Assembly: GCA_032719365.1 (NCBI GenBank)
Contig: CM064872.1
Span: 57,898,891-57,962,890 of the forward strand
Source of the DNA: Prinsepia uniflora
Taxonomy: Eukaryota > Streptophyta > Magnoliopsida > Rosales > Rosaceae
Direction of reading: 5' to 3'
Length of the DNA stretch: 64,000 nt
In this document: positions 36,959 through 48,508 of the stretch, piece after piece
Position numbering within the stretch: position 1 is the stretch's first letter
How the letters are laid out: every line of letters begins with the position of its first letter
The notes under the pieces: model-generated
Databases searched by the model: none
What the model saw: the letters and a program-made list of their open reading frames with translations, nothing else
Told to the model about the DNA's origin: nothing
Position numbers and translations under genes: made by a program

Positions 36959-37270
36959 CACTACAAGAAAAAATTGCTGTCGACAAAAAAAAATAATAAA
37001 ATATATTTTGTCGGCTAAATATATCTTAGACGACATTTTTATATTTGTCGTTTATAATTTAGCTCAATATTTGTCACAAATGTTTTATCTGAGCCAACAA
37101 AATTATTTGTTGTAATTTATATTCATAACAAATTTATAATTTCGTCGTAATTATTTTGTCGTCTAAATAAGTCTTAGACGACAAATCTTTATATTTGTTG
37201 TCCATAATTTAAATCAATATATGACACAAAAAATTTATCTTACCTAATAAAATTATTTGTCGTAATTAAA
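36959..37270 (+). repeat. CACTA terminal and subterminal repeats
   Basis: After the terminus, a unit of about 113 bases occurs twice (about 37005-37118 and 37156-37268). Each copy starts TTTTGTCGKCTAAAT and has CTTAGACGAC soon after, so GTCGTCTAA and TTAGACGAC face each other. Repeated short motifs like these are where the element's own DNA-binding protein docks in En/Spm-type elements. Confidence 0.85.
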
Positions 37271-38631
37271 GTTATTTTTTTTGCCGCCAACTTCCTTTAA
37301 TATTCCTACACAAAACATAACCTAAATAAAATTTGGTGGGTTTTGTTGCTCACGTGAAAATTGAGGAGCCTCCTAACAAATTATTTCGTCGTCTCAACCA
37401 CTCAAAAGAAAAAAAAATTGAAACAAAGCCTCATGCAAAAAGAATTTTCGAAGCCGTATTGATTATGTTCAAGATCTTGCGAAGCCGTTCTCCCAGCTCC
37501 GTTCAAAATCCCATCAGTTATTCCCCCCAAATCCAAATGGTTCTTCTCTCACAATTTCAGCTCTAAAATCCAAACTGTCATAGAGCTAACGACTCAATTC
37601 TAAAAGCCGAATCCAAATTGTTCTTTGACTCCTCAACTTAGTACCTTTTATCAAATTTCCTCTCTTAAGTTTTCAATTTTGTGAGTGATTTTGATTTTAA
37701 TTTTGAGTTTGATTTTGATTTTGAGCTTTATATTGAGTTTGATTTTGATTCTGAGTTTGATTTTGATTTTGATTTTGATTTTGATGGTATTGGATCACTT
37801 GGTGCAACTTTTGGCCTCTCTTCTCATTGATTTTTGGTTTTAGTGACTTTGTCACTCTCAGTCTCTCTCCTTCTCTAAACTAGTAAGCAAAACAATTGGG
37901 ATGTTCCTTTGTTTTTCTCATATTTTTTCTTCGGAATCAAACCGAGAATATGGTTTTGACTTTTGAGCCTTGTTTTGGATGATAGGAGTATAAAGAAGCT
38001 GCGAGGATACATGAATCTTCGAAGTTGTTAGAAGATGAGTAGGTTTTGTGGCTCTGAAGAAGGATAAGGGAGGCAATCTCTGAGGTAATTAAAGTTAATT
38101 TGACATTTGCTTGTTTTTTCATTTGGAAATGGAGGTTGTTCGTTGCTTAGTTTCGACCCTGTTATGTTATCAAAATTGATGGGTTGGAAAACCACATATT
38201 TTAACAAACGTAAATCACATATTCTAACAACTAAACTATCTAAGAGCGGGTGATTTTACATAACAGAATTAGTTCTCTTGTGAATGAACCCCCAACTTAG
38301 TTATATCTAGATTATAGGTTGCATTAGGTTCTTTTTAGGCATCAATACTGCTTTACTTTCAGAAAACCTTTATTCATATTACGCTAGTTTCAGTATTTAT
38401 AGGTTTACCTCTTAGCTTTGCATTCCTGCTCTCGGCTGCCTTCGCAGTTTTATTGTTACACCCATCAGACCTGATCAGAGTCTTGCGTTCTGAGTTATGT
38501 TCTGAGTTTTGCATTATTCATGCGATGTTCAGGAAACAAGCCATTAGTGTTTTGGCTGACTTTGTGTTTGAGGATAGTATGTTAATGTTATGTAATGTAA
38601 TTGAATTGGATGATATTAGGTAATGTTCTTA

Positions 38632-38738
38632 ACTATCTTTTTGTTTGAATATTAGATTGTTAACAAGACATACCCTTTCTTATTACTATCTTTTTGTTTG
38701 AATATTAGATTGTTAACAAGACATACCCTTTCTTATTA
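38632..38738 (+). repeat. 53-bp tandem duplication
   Basis: Two near-identical units starting ACTATCTTTTTGTTTGAATA lie inside the CACTA lead region. Confidence 0.95.
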
Positions 38739-38938
38739 GAAGGCCCATTGACATTTGAGTCTTCTCTGATGAGACGTATGTCCTTGGACATAGCCACTCC
38801 TATAGATATAGGGGTTACGGTTTTTGGATTGGGTAAAGTACATTTTGAGTCATTGTCTTTTGTCACTGCGGTTTATAATTTTACCAATTTAATCACTCTG
38901 ATTTCAATAATTGGCAAATTATCTCAGTTGCTTCACCA

Positions 38939-38981
38939 CCCCCCCCCCCCCCCCCCCCACTCTCTCTCTCTCTCTCTCTCT
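38939..38981 (+). repeat. Poly-C plus (CT)n run
   Basis: About twenty C bases are followed by A and about eleven CT units. It is a compound microsatellite in the CACTA lead region and prone to length error in sequencing. Confidence 0.97.
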
Positions 38982-39256
38982 AAATCTCAGTCATCCTACA
39001 TCACTGCCATTGTGAAAGCAAGGAAACCTCCACATGCTAATATACGCTTAAATTTTCGCAACCATCATTCTCCAATGAACTGATTCTTATGGTTCATTAG
39101 TGAACTGATTTATGTGTAATTAGAGATTTCTTATGATTTTCATTATTGTGTCCGAGTTGTTTTTCCCTGTGATTGAATCCAGGTTGTATGCAAAATAAGA
39201 CAACCAAACCAGAGGAAGTGACTCGACTTCATTATTGGCTAATTTGATGTCTGTAG

Positions 39257-39350
39257 GATGCTTCTATGCCACCCTGCATATCAAACCTAGAAGGACTTGT
39301 TCAAGTCGCAATAGAAGTGGAAGATCGTGCAAAACGCTCAGCAATCACAA
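39257..39350 (+). other. Possible captured exon inside CACTA
   Basis: A 94-base block has an acceptor-like CTGTAG before it and a good donor (CACAA|GTAAG) after it, and is open throughout in one frame (DASMPPCISNLEGLVQVAIE and then EVEDRAKRSAIT, overlapping by one residue). The sequence looks more like a host protein than transposase, but I do not recognise the family. It could equally be an upstream exon of the element's own gene. Confidence 0.35.
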
Positions 39351-39761
39351 GTAAGAAGAAATTAAATGCTTTCTGTTATCTTAGTTAGCATGCCATGTGT
39401 GTTACTTCAGCTTTTGATTTTTAGATTTCATAAATTATAAGGAATATATAGCTTCAGCTATTTAGATTTCATAAGTAGATATATAATTTAGTTTCAGCTT
39501 ATTTCAAATGTCGATATTTTTACATTCTATAGTTCTATATAATTGATTGAGGAAATGATTTATATGCAAATTTTAGTTTAGATAGGAGGACTAAAAATAT
39601 TTGAGGTTACTTGGTTGTCTTTGACATCATACTTTCCTTTAAGAACAGAGACCAACCCAGAAACCCCATACTTGTATGTTTATCATGTGTTTAGGAAAAA
39701 CCTTTTGTTCCCTAAAAGTTTTAGTATTTAATAATGTGAAATAGGACTGTATAGCTACATT

Positions 39762-42700
39762 ATGGACAGACAATGGATTCATATCAAGGATCGACATAAT
39801 CCTGAATATTTGAGGCGAGTTAGTGAATTTATAAAAGCCGCTCAGGTCCATGTCAACTTTTTAGGTTATATTTTATGCCCTTGTCAAAAGGGTAACAACT
39901 TCTTGTGGAAGTCAGTGCTAAAGTTCAATGCCATTTGGTTAGATATGGTATGTCAATCACTTATATGACATGGAGTCATCACGGAGAAGAAAAAGGAACT
40001 ACTTCAAGCTCATCAAATTCCCACTTATTTAGTAAAGATAGTAATGTTACTGATTTTCATAATGATGAGGTAATGAGTATAATCAACGATGCTTATCCAT
40101 ATGTGCCCATGTCTAGTTTCTCATGTCAATAAATGTTTTGATCATATATTGGGCAAAATTAAGTGTATGCATCACAAAGATAATCAGTTACTGGATACTC
40201 ATTATCAAGCAAATAATATTTTGAAAAATCTTGGGCTGCATTATGAAAAAATTCATGCTTGTAAGTATGACTGTGTGTTGTATTATAAGGAAAATAAAGG
40301 CTTGGATAAATGTCCAATTTGTCAAGAGCCGAAATATGAGGAGAGTTCTCTTGACCAGAAAAAGAAGATTCCAAAAAAGTACTCCATTATTTTCCCTTAA
40401 AGCCTAGACTACAAAGGCTATACATGTTAATGCACACATCTAACAATATGAGATGGCACAAAGAGAAACGGGTTGACGATGGTGTCATGAGGCATCCAAC
40501 TGATGGGGTTGCATGGAAGGAGTTCGATAAATTGTACCCTGACTTTGCGAAAGAGCCAAGAAACGTACGATTAGGGCTTTCTACGGATGGATTTAATCCA
40601 TTCGTCAATATGAGCACTAACCATAACATGTGGCCTGTATTGGTGCTTCCTTATAATTTTCCACCTTGGATGTACATGAAGAAGGAATTTACCATCTTGA
40701 ACTTGTTAATTCCTGGGCCAAAAGCACATGTTAAGGAAATTGATGTTTATCTTCGATCACTAATTGATGAGCTGAAGGAACTGTGGGAATATGGTATTGG
40801 AACATATGACAAGGCTTCCAATTCTTTATTTACTCTACGTGCTGCTGTTATGTGGACGATTAATGATTTCCCAGCTTATGAGAGTTTGTCTGGTTGGAGC
40901 ACAAAAGGATACTTAGCATGCCCGTCATTTAATGATGATGTAAGATCTGATTGGTTTAGCCAAAAGGTTTGTTACATGGGCCATCGTCGATGGTTGCCCT
41001 TGAATCATTCTTGGCGCATGAATAAGGAAAAATCGATGGAAAATTTGAATTAGCTCCAAGGTCTAAAGATCTAACGGGGGATGACATTTTGCAGCAATTG
41101 GATAACATAAAATTTGGGCAATTAGGTAAAAATGACTCTAACCCTGAAAAGAAAAGGAAGATGACAGTTGTGGAATTGAATTGGACCAAAAAGAGCATTT
41201 TTTTTAAGCTGGAATATTGGTCCAAGTTGAGACTCAGACACAACCTAGATGTAATGCACATTAAAAAGAATGTTTGTGACAGTGTGATGGGGAAAATTTT
41301 AGGCATAGAAGAAAAAACAAAAGACACACTAAAAGCCCGTCAAGGTTTGAAAAACATGGGTTTAAGGCCAAGGTTGTGGTTAAAACCATCAGCAAAGGGG
41401 AAAAAGGTTGAAAAACGTCATCCCTTTTATCATGTGAAACCAAAGGCTCGGAAAGATTTCTTTAGGTTTTTGAAATCTATTAAATTTCCTGATGGGTATG
41501 CATCCAATATCGCAGCCAAGGTGAATATGGAATTTGGAAAATTCATAAGGTTAAAGAGTCATGATTTTTATGTTCTATTTCAGTGAATTCTTCCGGTGGG
41601 TATACGGAGTTTTTTGCCTAAAGATGTAGTTGAGCCAATTGTTATGTTATCAAGTTTTTTCCAACTACTATGCGCCAAAGTTTTTCATTTGGAAGACTTA
41701 GAACGACTCAAGGGTGATATCGTGTACACACTTTGTAAATTTGAACAAAATTTTCCACCTGCGTTATTTGATGTCATGATTCACTTGATGGTTCACTTGC
41801 CTGAGGAGGCAATACTTCGTGGGTCAGTTAGTGCTCGTTGGATGTACCCGATAGAAAGGTAACCATAATTTTGAACCAACTTCTGATTATCATCCTTTTT
41901 CCTCAGCTCTAACGACATATTAAATTTTCCAGAATATTGGGAAATTATAAAAAATGTGTGTGAAACAAGGCACAACCTGAGGGGTCGATAGCGGAGGCAG
42001 TTGTTGCAAATGATGCGTTAACATTTTGTTCAATGTATCTCCATAATGTCGAAACTTCTTTTAATCGACTTGAAAGGAACATCGATGGTGGGCTACGCCA
42101 AGAGATAGTTTTTGTATTTTCTCAAACTGCACGACCATTTATGAGTGCATCAAGGTTTTCATGGTCTGCTATTGACATGGAGGTAGCCCAATGGTTTATC
42201 TTGAACAATTGTGAGGAGGTCACACCATTCTTATTGTAAGTGTAAACCAATTGTCGTTTTTTTTTCTTTTGTGTCATGGTCTGTATTCTTTTTACTAGAA
42301 GCTTTAACTGTTATGTAAAGAGCATAAGGAAACTTTAAGCAGCGAAAATGCTCTTAACATTGAAGAAAGACAGAAAATTATTCCCTGATTGGTTTCGTGA
42401 ACGAGTAAGTGTACTTGATTGCAACTTTATGTTTTTTTTTTTCACAATCTGTTTAGATTTATTTTTTTCTAATGTACCTCTCATTTTGTATTAGATGATA
42501 GGTTTGCGTGACATGAAATCCCCTTGTACAATGACGAGTTATTTGAGTTTGCAAGAGGTCCTATTCGATTTGAAACATATCGGGGTTGTGTTGTCAACAG
42601 AGTAAAGTTTGTTGTTGTAGAACGTGATGATAGATTGACCACTCAAAATAGTGGTGTTTATGTGTCTGGGTGCTGGGAAACTGATGAAGTAGATTACCAT

Positions 42701-43003
42701 GGGAAGTTGACAAGTGTTGTTGAGGTGTTGTATAGACATTGCTACAAGGTCATATTGTTTAAGTGTCATTGGTTTAGGACAACCCCAAATGTTGTGGAAG
42801 GTATCAAACATGATTGCCACCTAATATCTGTGGATACAAACACTCAATGGTATGAAAGTGATCATTTCATTCTAGCTGAAATAGCCAAACAAGTGTTTTA
42901 CATGGACGGTCCAAAGTTAGGTGGTGGCTGGAAAGTGGTTCAAATGTTTAACCAGAGAAACATATGGGATAGGCTAGGTAAAAAAAAATTCAGATGGCAA
43001 TGA
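39762..43003 (+). pseudogene. CACTA transposase (TNP2 type), broken
   Basis: Domains appear in the usual order. The transposase-associated start (MDRQWIHIKDR, with ILCPC) lies at 39762-39900 and its continuation (HLVRYGMS, TWSHHGEE) in another frame. The TNP2 catalytic region follows at 40140-41586 (YEKIHACKYDCVLYYKEN; RLGLSTDGFNPF; LLIPGPKAHVKEIDVYL; MWTINDFPAYESLSGWSTKG; LRHNLDVMHIKKNVCD). A DUF4218-like part (SSFFQLLCAKVF, VHLPEEAILRGS) is at 41587-41862 and a DUF4216-like part at 42524-43003. Frame shifts fall near 39920, 40110, 40385, 41030 and 42390. In-frame TGA codons stand where CGA arginine is expected at 41584-41586 and after a GT-AG intron at 41863-41931. No active transposase can be made from this copy. 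Confidence 0.9.
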
Positions 43004-43262
43004 TATGGAAGATGATGTTGCGTACCAAGAGAATTCATCTTCAGACATTCCTTATATGTCAGAAGTTCGTAATGATGATGTCATTCAAACAACATATGAC
43101 ATATAGGATGTTCCTCCTATTATGATTGATAGTATAAGTATTCATCTTGGCCCGCTTGAAATAGCTAGGTTAGTTATAATCAAATGGAAAGGTGAAAACT
43201 GAAATCAGGGCTTAATTTTGTTTTAATGATGGTTAAATTCTTGGACGCATTTGGGGTATATG

Positions 43263-44040
43263 TGCAGGTCATTTACCACATGTACTTAATACGAAACCAC
43301 AACGGGGGGCATGTCGACAACTTAAGACCGCAAGGATTGTACGGACAACAAAGGAACCGATTCAAGTTATATATGATCCAATAAACAAAAAGGCAACTAA
43401 TTACACAGTGCATAGCCTTCTAGCTTATGACATTGGTGCTATTGTGCGAAATCATTGTCCAATGAACTACGATTATTGGAGATATATCCCTGCCAAGGAT
43501 ATGGAGGATCTTATTGATCTCATAACGGTGATATAGTTTTTTGAAATTTAAGTTTCTTACTTAAAACAAGATAATTTTTTTACTAACATTTATATTCTTT
43601 AATTTGATATTAGGCCAACTTTAAGTACGACGAAGAAGACCCTGATGTTGTAAGCTATGTCAAAGATCAATTTATATCGAGATATAGGGAGTTCAAGTGC
43701 GAGTTGCACGAATACTACAGTGACTATGAATCTGTTGAAGAGGCATTGGCGAACCATCCAAAAGAGATGCTGCAGCGAAAAACTGAACAATGGCCACAAG
43801 TGTGCGCCCATTTTCAATCTAAACGATTTATGGTATCTTTAAAAAATTCAAGTGCATTTCTGAAAAAACAATGAAGTTTTTAACTAATAATCATTTCTTA
43901 TAAACTAATGTAAGTGTTTGTTTCAGAGGCAATCTAAGGCAAACAAAGAGAATCGGGCTCTTAAGCCTTTTGATCATCGTACTGGTTCACTTCCTTTGTC
44001 ATACTTGGTGGATGAACTAGCAGCAGTATCGTTAATCTAA
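43263..44040 (+). CDS. CACTA second protein, En/Spm PF03004-type domain
   Basis: The frame from 43263 reads GHLPHVLNTKPQRGACRQLK, then IVRNHCPMNYDYWRYIP, and continues over an intron (acceptor TTGATATTAG at 43614) through FKYDEEDPDVVSYVKDQFIS and NHPKEMLQRKTEQWPQVCAH to another intron (donor GGTATC near 43831, acceptor TTTCAG at 43926), then RQSKANKENRALKPFDHRTG and a TAA stop at 44038-44040. The HCP...W..IP signature is typical of the plant En/Spm transposase domain. I see no disabling change in these exons. The first exon starts upstream of 43263 and is not resolved. Function in the family is DNA binding for transposition; activity here is unlikely because the main transposase is broken. 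Confidence 0.7.
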
Positions 44041-44106
44041 TAGTTTTTTCCTTATTATTTTATTTTCTTTTCATAACATAATGTCATGATTTAGTTTTAC
44101 TTTGAC

Positions 44107-44647
44107 TGTCGCGACCCATCCCAATCCCCCCGGGATTAACACGGGATGTATCATGTTCCCGTCTGACACGAACAAGGGATAATTTAAAACCTTCAGCACG
44201 ACCGGCTTCCAGAGCGCGTCAGGATTTGGTAGAGGAGTGTGATGTCTCAGTCTCTGCTACAGTCGCATCTGTGATCAACTTGAAGGGCATTAAAAACAAC
44301 GAAAACTGTGAGTGGACGAAAAACAAGGAGTTCATAAAAACACATTTCATAAAAGACTTTTATGCCCTTCACTAAAAAACATGCATGCATTCGAAAACCA
44401 TTTATCAAACCACATATTCAAATAACCATTATCGGGGTCTCAGCCCCAAGATCCGTAAATTCAAGTCATACGGGCCCCTGCCCAAAACCATTTACACAAA
44501 TCCATAATTCATTTCAACCATAAGTGGGAACTCAGCCCAAAACCGTAAATCCGAGTATGTGGTTCATTGCCCAAATCCATTTACTATTCAAAAAACACAA
44601 TTTCACAAATCCAAGAAACTGTGTTTACCAAATATCTTATAACCAAT
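44107..44647 (-). repeat. LTR C, left part (3' end on minus strand)
   Basis: It begins TGTCGCGACCCATCCC on the plus strand, the reverse complement of the LTR end seen in LTR 2 and 3, with TTGAC (44102-44106) as the likely target copy on this side. It carries the TGTGAGTGGAC arm at 44307-44317 and runs to the CCAAT duplication at 44643-44647, where the Athila/Tat-like element enters. The rest is at 59532-62095. Confidence 0.88.
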
Positions 44648-45931
44648 TTATAATGCCCAAAATACGCATTAAATTAAACACGTAATTTGAGTATTATGCA
44701 AATTAAACCCTGTTTGTCTAGTTATAGTATTGGTAAATAGTGATCGTTCTTAACCGGAGAAATTAGGGAATATTAATAATATGTTAGTTAAATAGAATAA
44801 TGAATAATCAAAGAATAATGAATTGAAGAATTAAAGAATTAAATAATCAAATAATTAAATAATTAAATAAAAAAGAATTAAAGAATTAAAGAATAAAAGA
44901 ATGAAAGAATTAATGAATAAGAGAATCAATGAATTAATGAAATAAAGAATAAAAGAATAAAGATGGGGGGTTTTTAGGGATTGTGATCATACAAAACAAG
45001 TAAAAACATAAATAAACTAATTATATTCCTATTTTAACCTATATACAAGTGCACTTTCTTTAAACACAAATTCTACAAACACTCTAACATTTGCAAAATT
45101 TGAACATATTACAAAATTCTACTTTCACCATCTCACTCATGCATACATTTTTTTAAATATTATAAATGTACCGAACAACGGTCATAAACACTTATAAAAT
45201 GATTAACCGAATGTTTATGATTTGAATGTGTGTTAAACATTTAAATCTCTTCAATTTTCTACTAAGTGCACTGAACAGTGGTCATAAAGACTTAGCATAA
45301 AATTGAAGCTTAAGCACTCAAATGTATGAAGTAAATGAAGTTCGGAAATTAAAACACATTATAATGATATTCTTGTCTACAAAAGTTAGAAAGAAAATAC
45401 CCACGAAAATATTGAATTAAAAAAATAAAACCGAAACAACAATGAGAGTTTAAGCAAGGAAAATAACAAGTTACACTTTCGGAATCCAAGAAAGCTTGTG
45501 ATTCCGAAAATGGATGGAAAAAAAATGAAATGTTATTCATAAGATTTTCTGACAGCAGAAGAAACCTTATGAAGATGGAGGAATAAACACGAGAATGCGA
45601 ACTTAAACTCTAGAATTGCAACGATAATACTAGTCTTGGTATTTCTAAAGGAAGAATACAATTTGTGTTTAGGAGCTCTCTCTCAAAACAAAGTCCCCTA
45701 AACAAGTGAATTGAACCCCTATTTATAGGAAGAAAACGCTAATAAAAAAACTAATAAAGTAAATAAAACTACAATAAAAAATAAATAAAAAAGAAATTAT
45801 GAATAATGATGAACCATAATGATTAATGATGAAATTAAGCATGGTTTGGAGTATTTTATGCTGAAAAACTGATGAAAAAAGGGGTTGGTTTGCAGAAAAA
45901 ATGGGCTGGAGCAGAGATTAGGTTGGGCTGT
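44648..45931 (-). repeat. 3' LTR of Athila/Tat-like element, part 1
   Basis: It aligns with 57575-58875, including ACGCATTAAATTAAACACG near 44664 and 57591. Its first 16 bases have drifted (TTATAATGCCCAAAAT against TGATAACTCTCAAACT). A low-complexity AATTAAATAATTAAAT block lies at 44810-44960. It ends at the GCTGT duplication where LTR A enters; the remainder is 51664-52321. Confidence 0.9.
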
Positions 45932-48052
45932 TATGACGATCCGGAAATTCGAAAAAGGAAAAATTGGAAAAATTTGAAGGAAATGACGATTTTTCCCTTG
46001 GTTTTGAGGGTCGAAATTTGACTTTTTGATCGGGACCTTGTTTGGACTTTCCGAAAGGACCATTGGATAGGTCTCGAGACGCTGAATCCGTAGACAGACG
46101 GCATGCGTTGATCGGAGTTTGGACGCGGAGGTTATGGGTCTAGAATTGTGCGGGGTATTTTGGTAATTATTTGTGCAGGGGTAAAATGGTAATTAGGACA
46201 TCAGGATAAATTGGGCGATTAATTGGCTGATTCAGCCGTGTGGGTGAGTCAGGTAGGTATTTAAGTGACATTTGTTACTTCCTATTTGAGATTGGTGGCA
46301 ATTGTTCCCGTTTGAAATCAATTGAAAGGCTAAAGGATAAAAAATAGAACTATCTTCATGGTTGATCATCAGACAACAGAGAGAGTAACAACACTAGGGA
46401 CAGGGAGATTGAACGGGATATCTAGAGAGAAAAAAGAAGAGGAAATTCGAAGGAAATTAGGTAAAACACCCAAGAAAACCCAAGACCCAGATTCATGAAA
46501 TTCGAATTGATCAATTTTTGAATTGGAACTATGGACCACAAACACCGCAATTGACCTTGAATTCAGCCTTCTGGGATTAAGTTGAGTTGACCCACTGCAA
46601 AAACGAAGGAAATTGAGGTCGTTTTGCCTTAGAACAGAAGGGTGAGGACTTTGGATTTTTGAGATTGTGTTCTAGTAATTAGAGGGGTTCAAGGATGAAA
46701 TTGAGGTTAGAAATATACTTAGAATAGTCCTACGAAGCTGTTGGTTGGATCAATTGAAAGAAAATGGGTCGAATTGGTGGACTACGATGGATGAACAGAG
46801 CTCGACTATTCTTCGAGAAGTCGAGATCGAATGGGAGAATTGAGGTAAGGTTCCATGTAATTGAGGTAAGGTTCCATGTAATTGAGTTTACAGATCCCTA
46901 ATTAAGCCTATTTCGATGGTAATGGGCGTTTGAATTGTTGAAAAGGAAGTCGACTTGCTAGATTTCCAACTAGGTCTGCTCGCGGGTTGCAAGATCCGTT
47001 TAACAGAGAAACGGGATAAGGGCGATGCACTGTAGCAGGCGTGTGGGTTTCACGCGCAGCCACTCAAGGCAGCTCGTGAGGGTGCGTGGGTGCGATTCCC
47101 GAGGTGAGGTCAACATGACTTTTATTCTATGTAATGTAACGAACATTTTAGCGTTGGTTTCGAATCAATCGGACACCATTTTGATGTTGTTTCGAGGGTC
47201 CGAAGACTTATGTTATGTTTTAAATTAATATTTAATTCCCGGAAAAGTATGGGAAATTTATAGGATATTAAGTGAGTCATTAGTGACCCTGAATGATAAT
47301 GTTGGACAAGATTCGAGATTCCTGGAAAGAACCAGAAATTACAGAAACGCTTGTAGCTCGGAAAACGAGCGGTTTGGACGGTGTGTGAGTGGACGTTTGT
47401 TTTATAAACTGTTATGCATGCATAGTTAAATGTTTTACATGATTAATTGCATGATTTGAATGGCAATGATGTCATGGTGATTTGGCATGATTATTTGTGA
47501 TTTAATGATTATTTTAATCGGTCTTTCGGGCACGTTTTTACGAGGAATGTGCAAATGATATTTTGGACTAGGCCTGGAGTAAAAAAGGTTTCAAAAAGGA
47601 TATTTTGACTTAATTGGTGAGTCAAGGATGATTTCTGGATTATTTTACTGTTTTCAAATGAGATTTTACGGATTTACGTATAAATGTTATTTGGGCTTGA
47701 GACCCGATCGGGAATGATTTTGACTTGATTCGAAGTCAAGCATTTCATTGGAATATTTTGGGATGTAATCCCGGGATGGCTTTCATTGTGATTGTGAGCG
47801 CCCAGACGGTCGAAGCTAGGGGATTACCCATACTACCAGAGCTTGGGGGATATGATTGTGAGTTGTTTTTACGGTAAGCCAGCTTCTCAGATGACACTGA
47901 GCCTGGATGTACCACTCGGATGTGTCTGAGCCTGGGGATGTGTTCGTCCAGATGTGACTGAGCCCGAGGGTTGAGCCCAGATGTGTCTGATCTCGAGAAT
48001 GTGGCTGGATGGTGGCCTACGCATAGTGCGAATGTGACTGTGTGATTGTTGT

Positions 48053-48149
48053 GCACTTGTGAGTAGTGCGGATTGATTGATTGATTGTTGTGCACTTATG
48101 AGTAGTGTTGTTTGATGTTTATTGTGATTGCGTACTGGTATTGAGTACG
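48053..48149. other. Mini-hairpin array in LTR A
   Basis: GCACTTGTGAGTAGTGC (48053-48069), a similar unit GCACTTATGAGTAGTGT (48092-48108) and CGTACTGGTATTGAGTACG (48131-48149) correspond to the array at 5411-5585 read in the other orientation. Confidence 0.7.
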
Positions 48150-48508
48150 GGTTTTGGTCTTTGTGGCCAGGTGATTATGTTTTCATATGTTTTGGCTTAA
48201 GAGCCGGGATTTGATACTTGTCATGTGATTTGGCTGAAAAGCCGGTGATTGTTATACGTATGTTTTACCCTGTGCTTGCATGGTTTGATAAACTGGAGGG
48301 TAAATGATGTATTTTGAAATGTAATTTTAAATGGTGTTATTTTTGTCCACTAACACCTTTCCTGTTTTGATGACCGTTCAGGCCGTGGCACGATATTTAG
48401 GGTTGATCGAGAGGCGGAGACATGAGCGGAAATCAGTGCAGTTATCCCTTGTCTGACAGGTGCTGAAGGGTAATTTCGGAACTTCAGTTGACTTGTCAGA
48501 CGGCAGCA

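Larger units (their letters stand above)
36959..44106 (+). mobile_element. CACTA (En/Spm) DNA transposon, right end not visible
   Basis: The left terminus CACTACAAGAAAAAATTGC starts at 36959, preceded by TTA as a possible 3-bp target copy. Subterminal repeats follow, then a non-coding lead of about 2.4 kb, a broken TNP2-type transposase (39762-43003) and a PF03004-type second frame (43263-44040). At 44107 the sequence passes into LTR C, so the right terminus must lie beyond the window or was lost. Segment 37300-39250 has no gene I can support; TTTTGATTTTGAG repeats fill 37690-37790. Confidence 0.92.
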
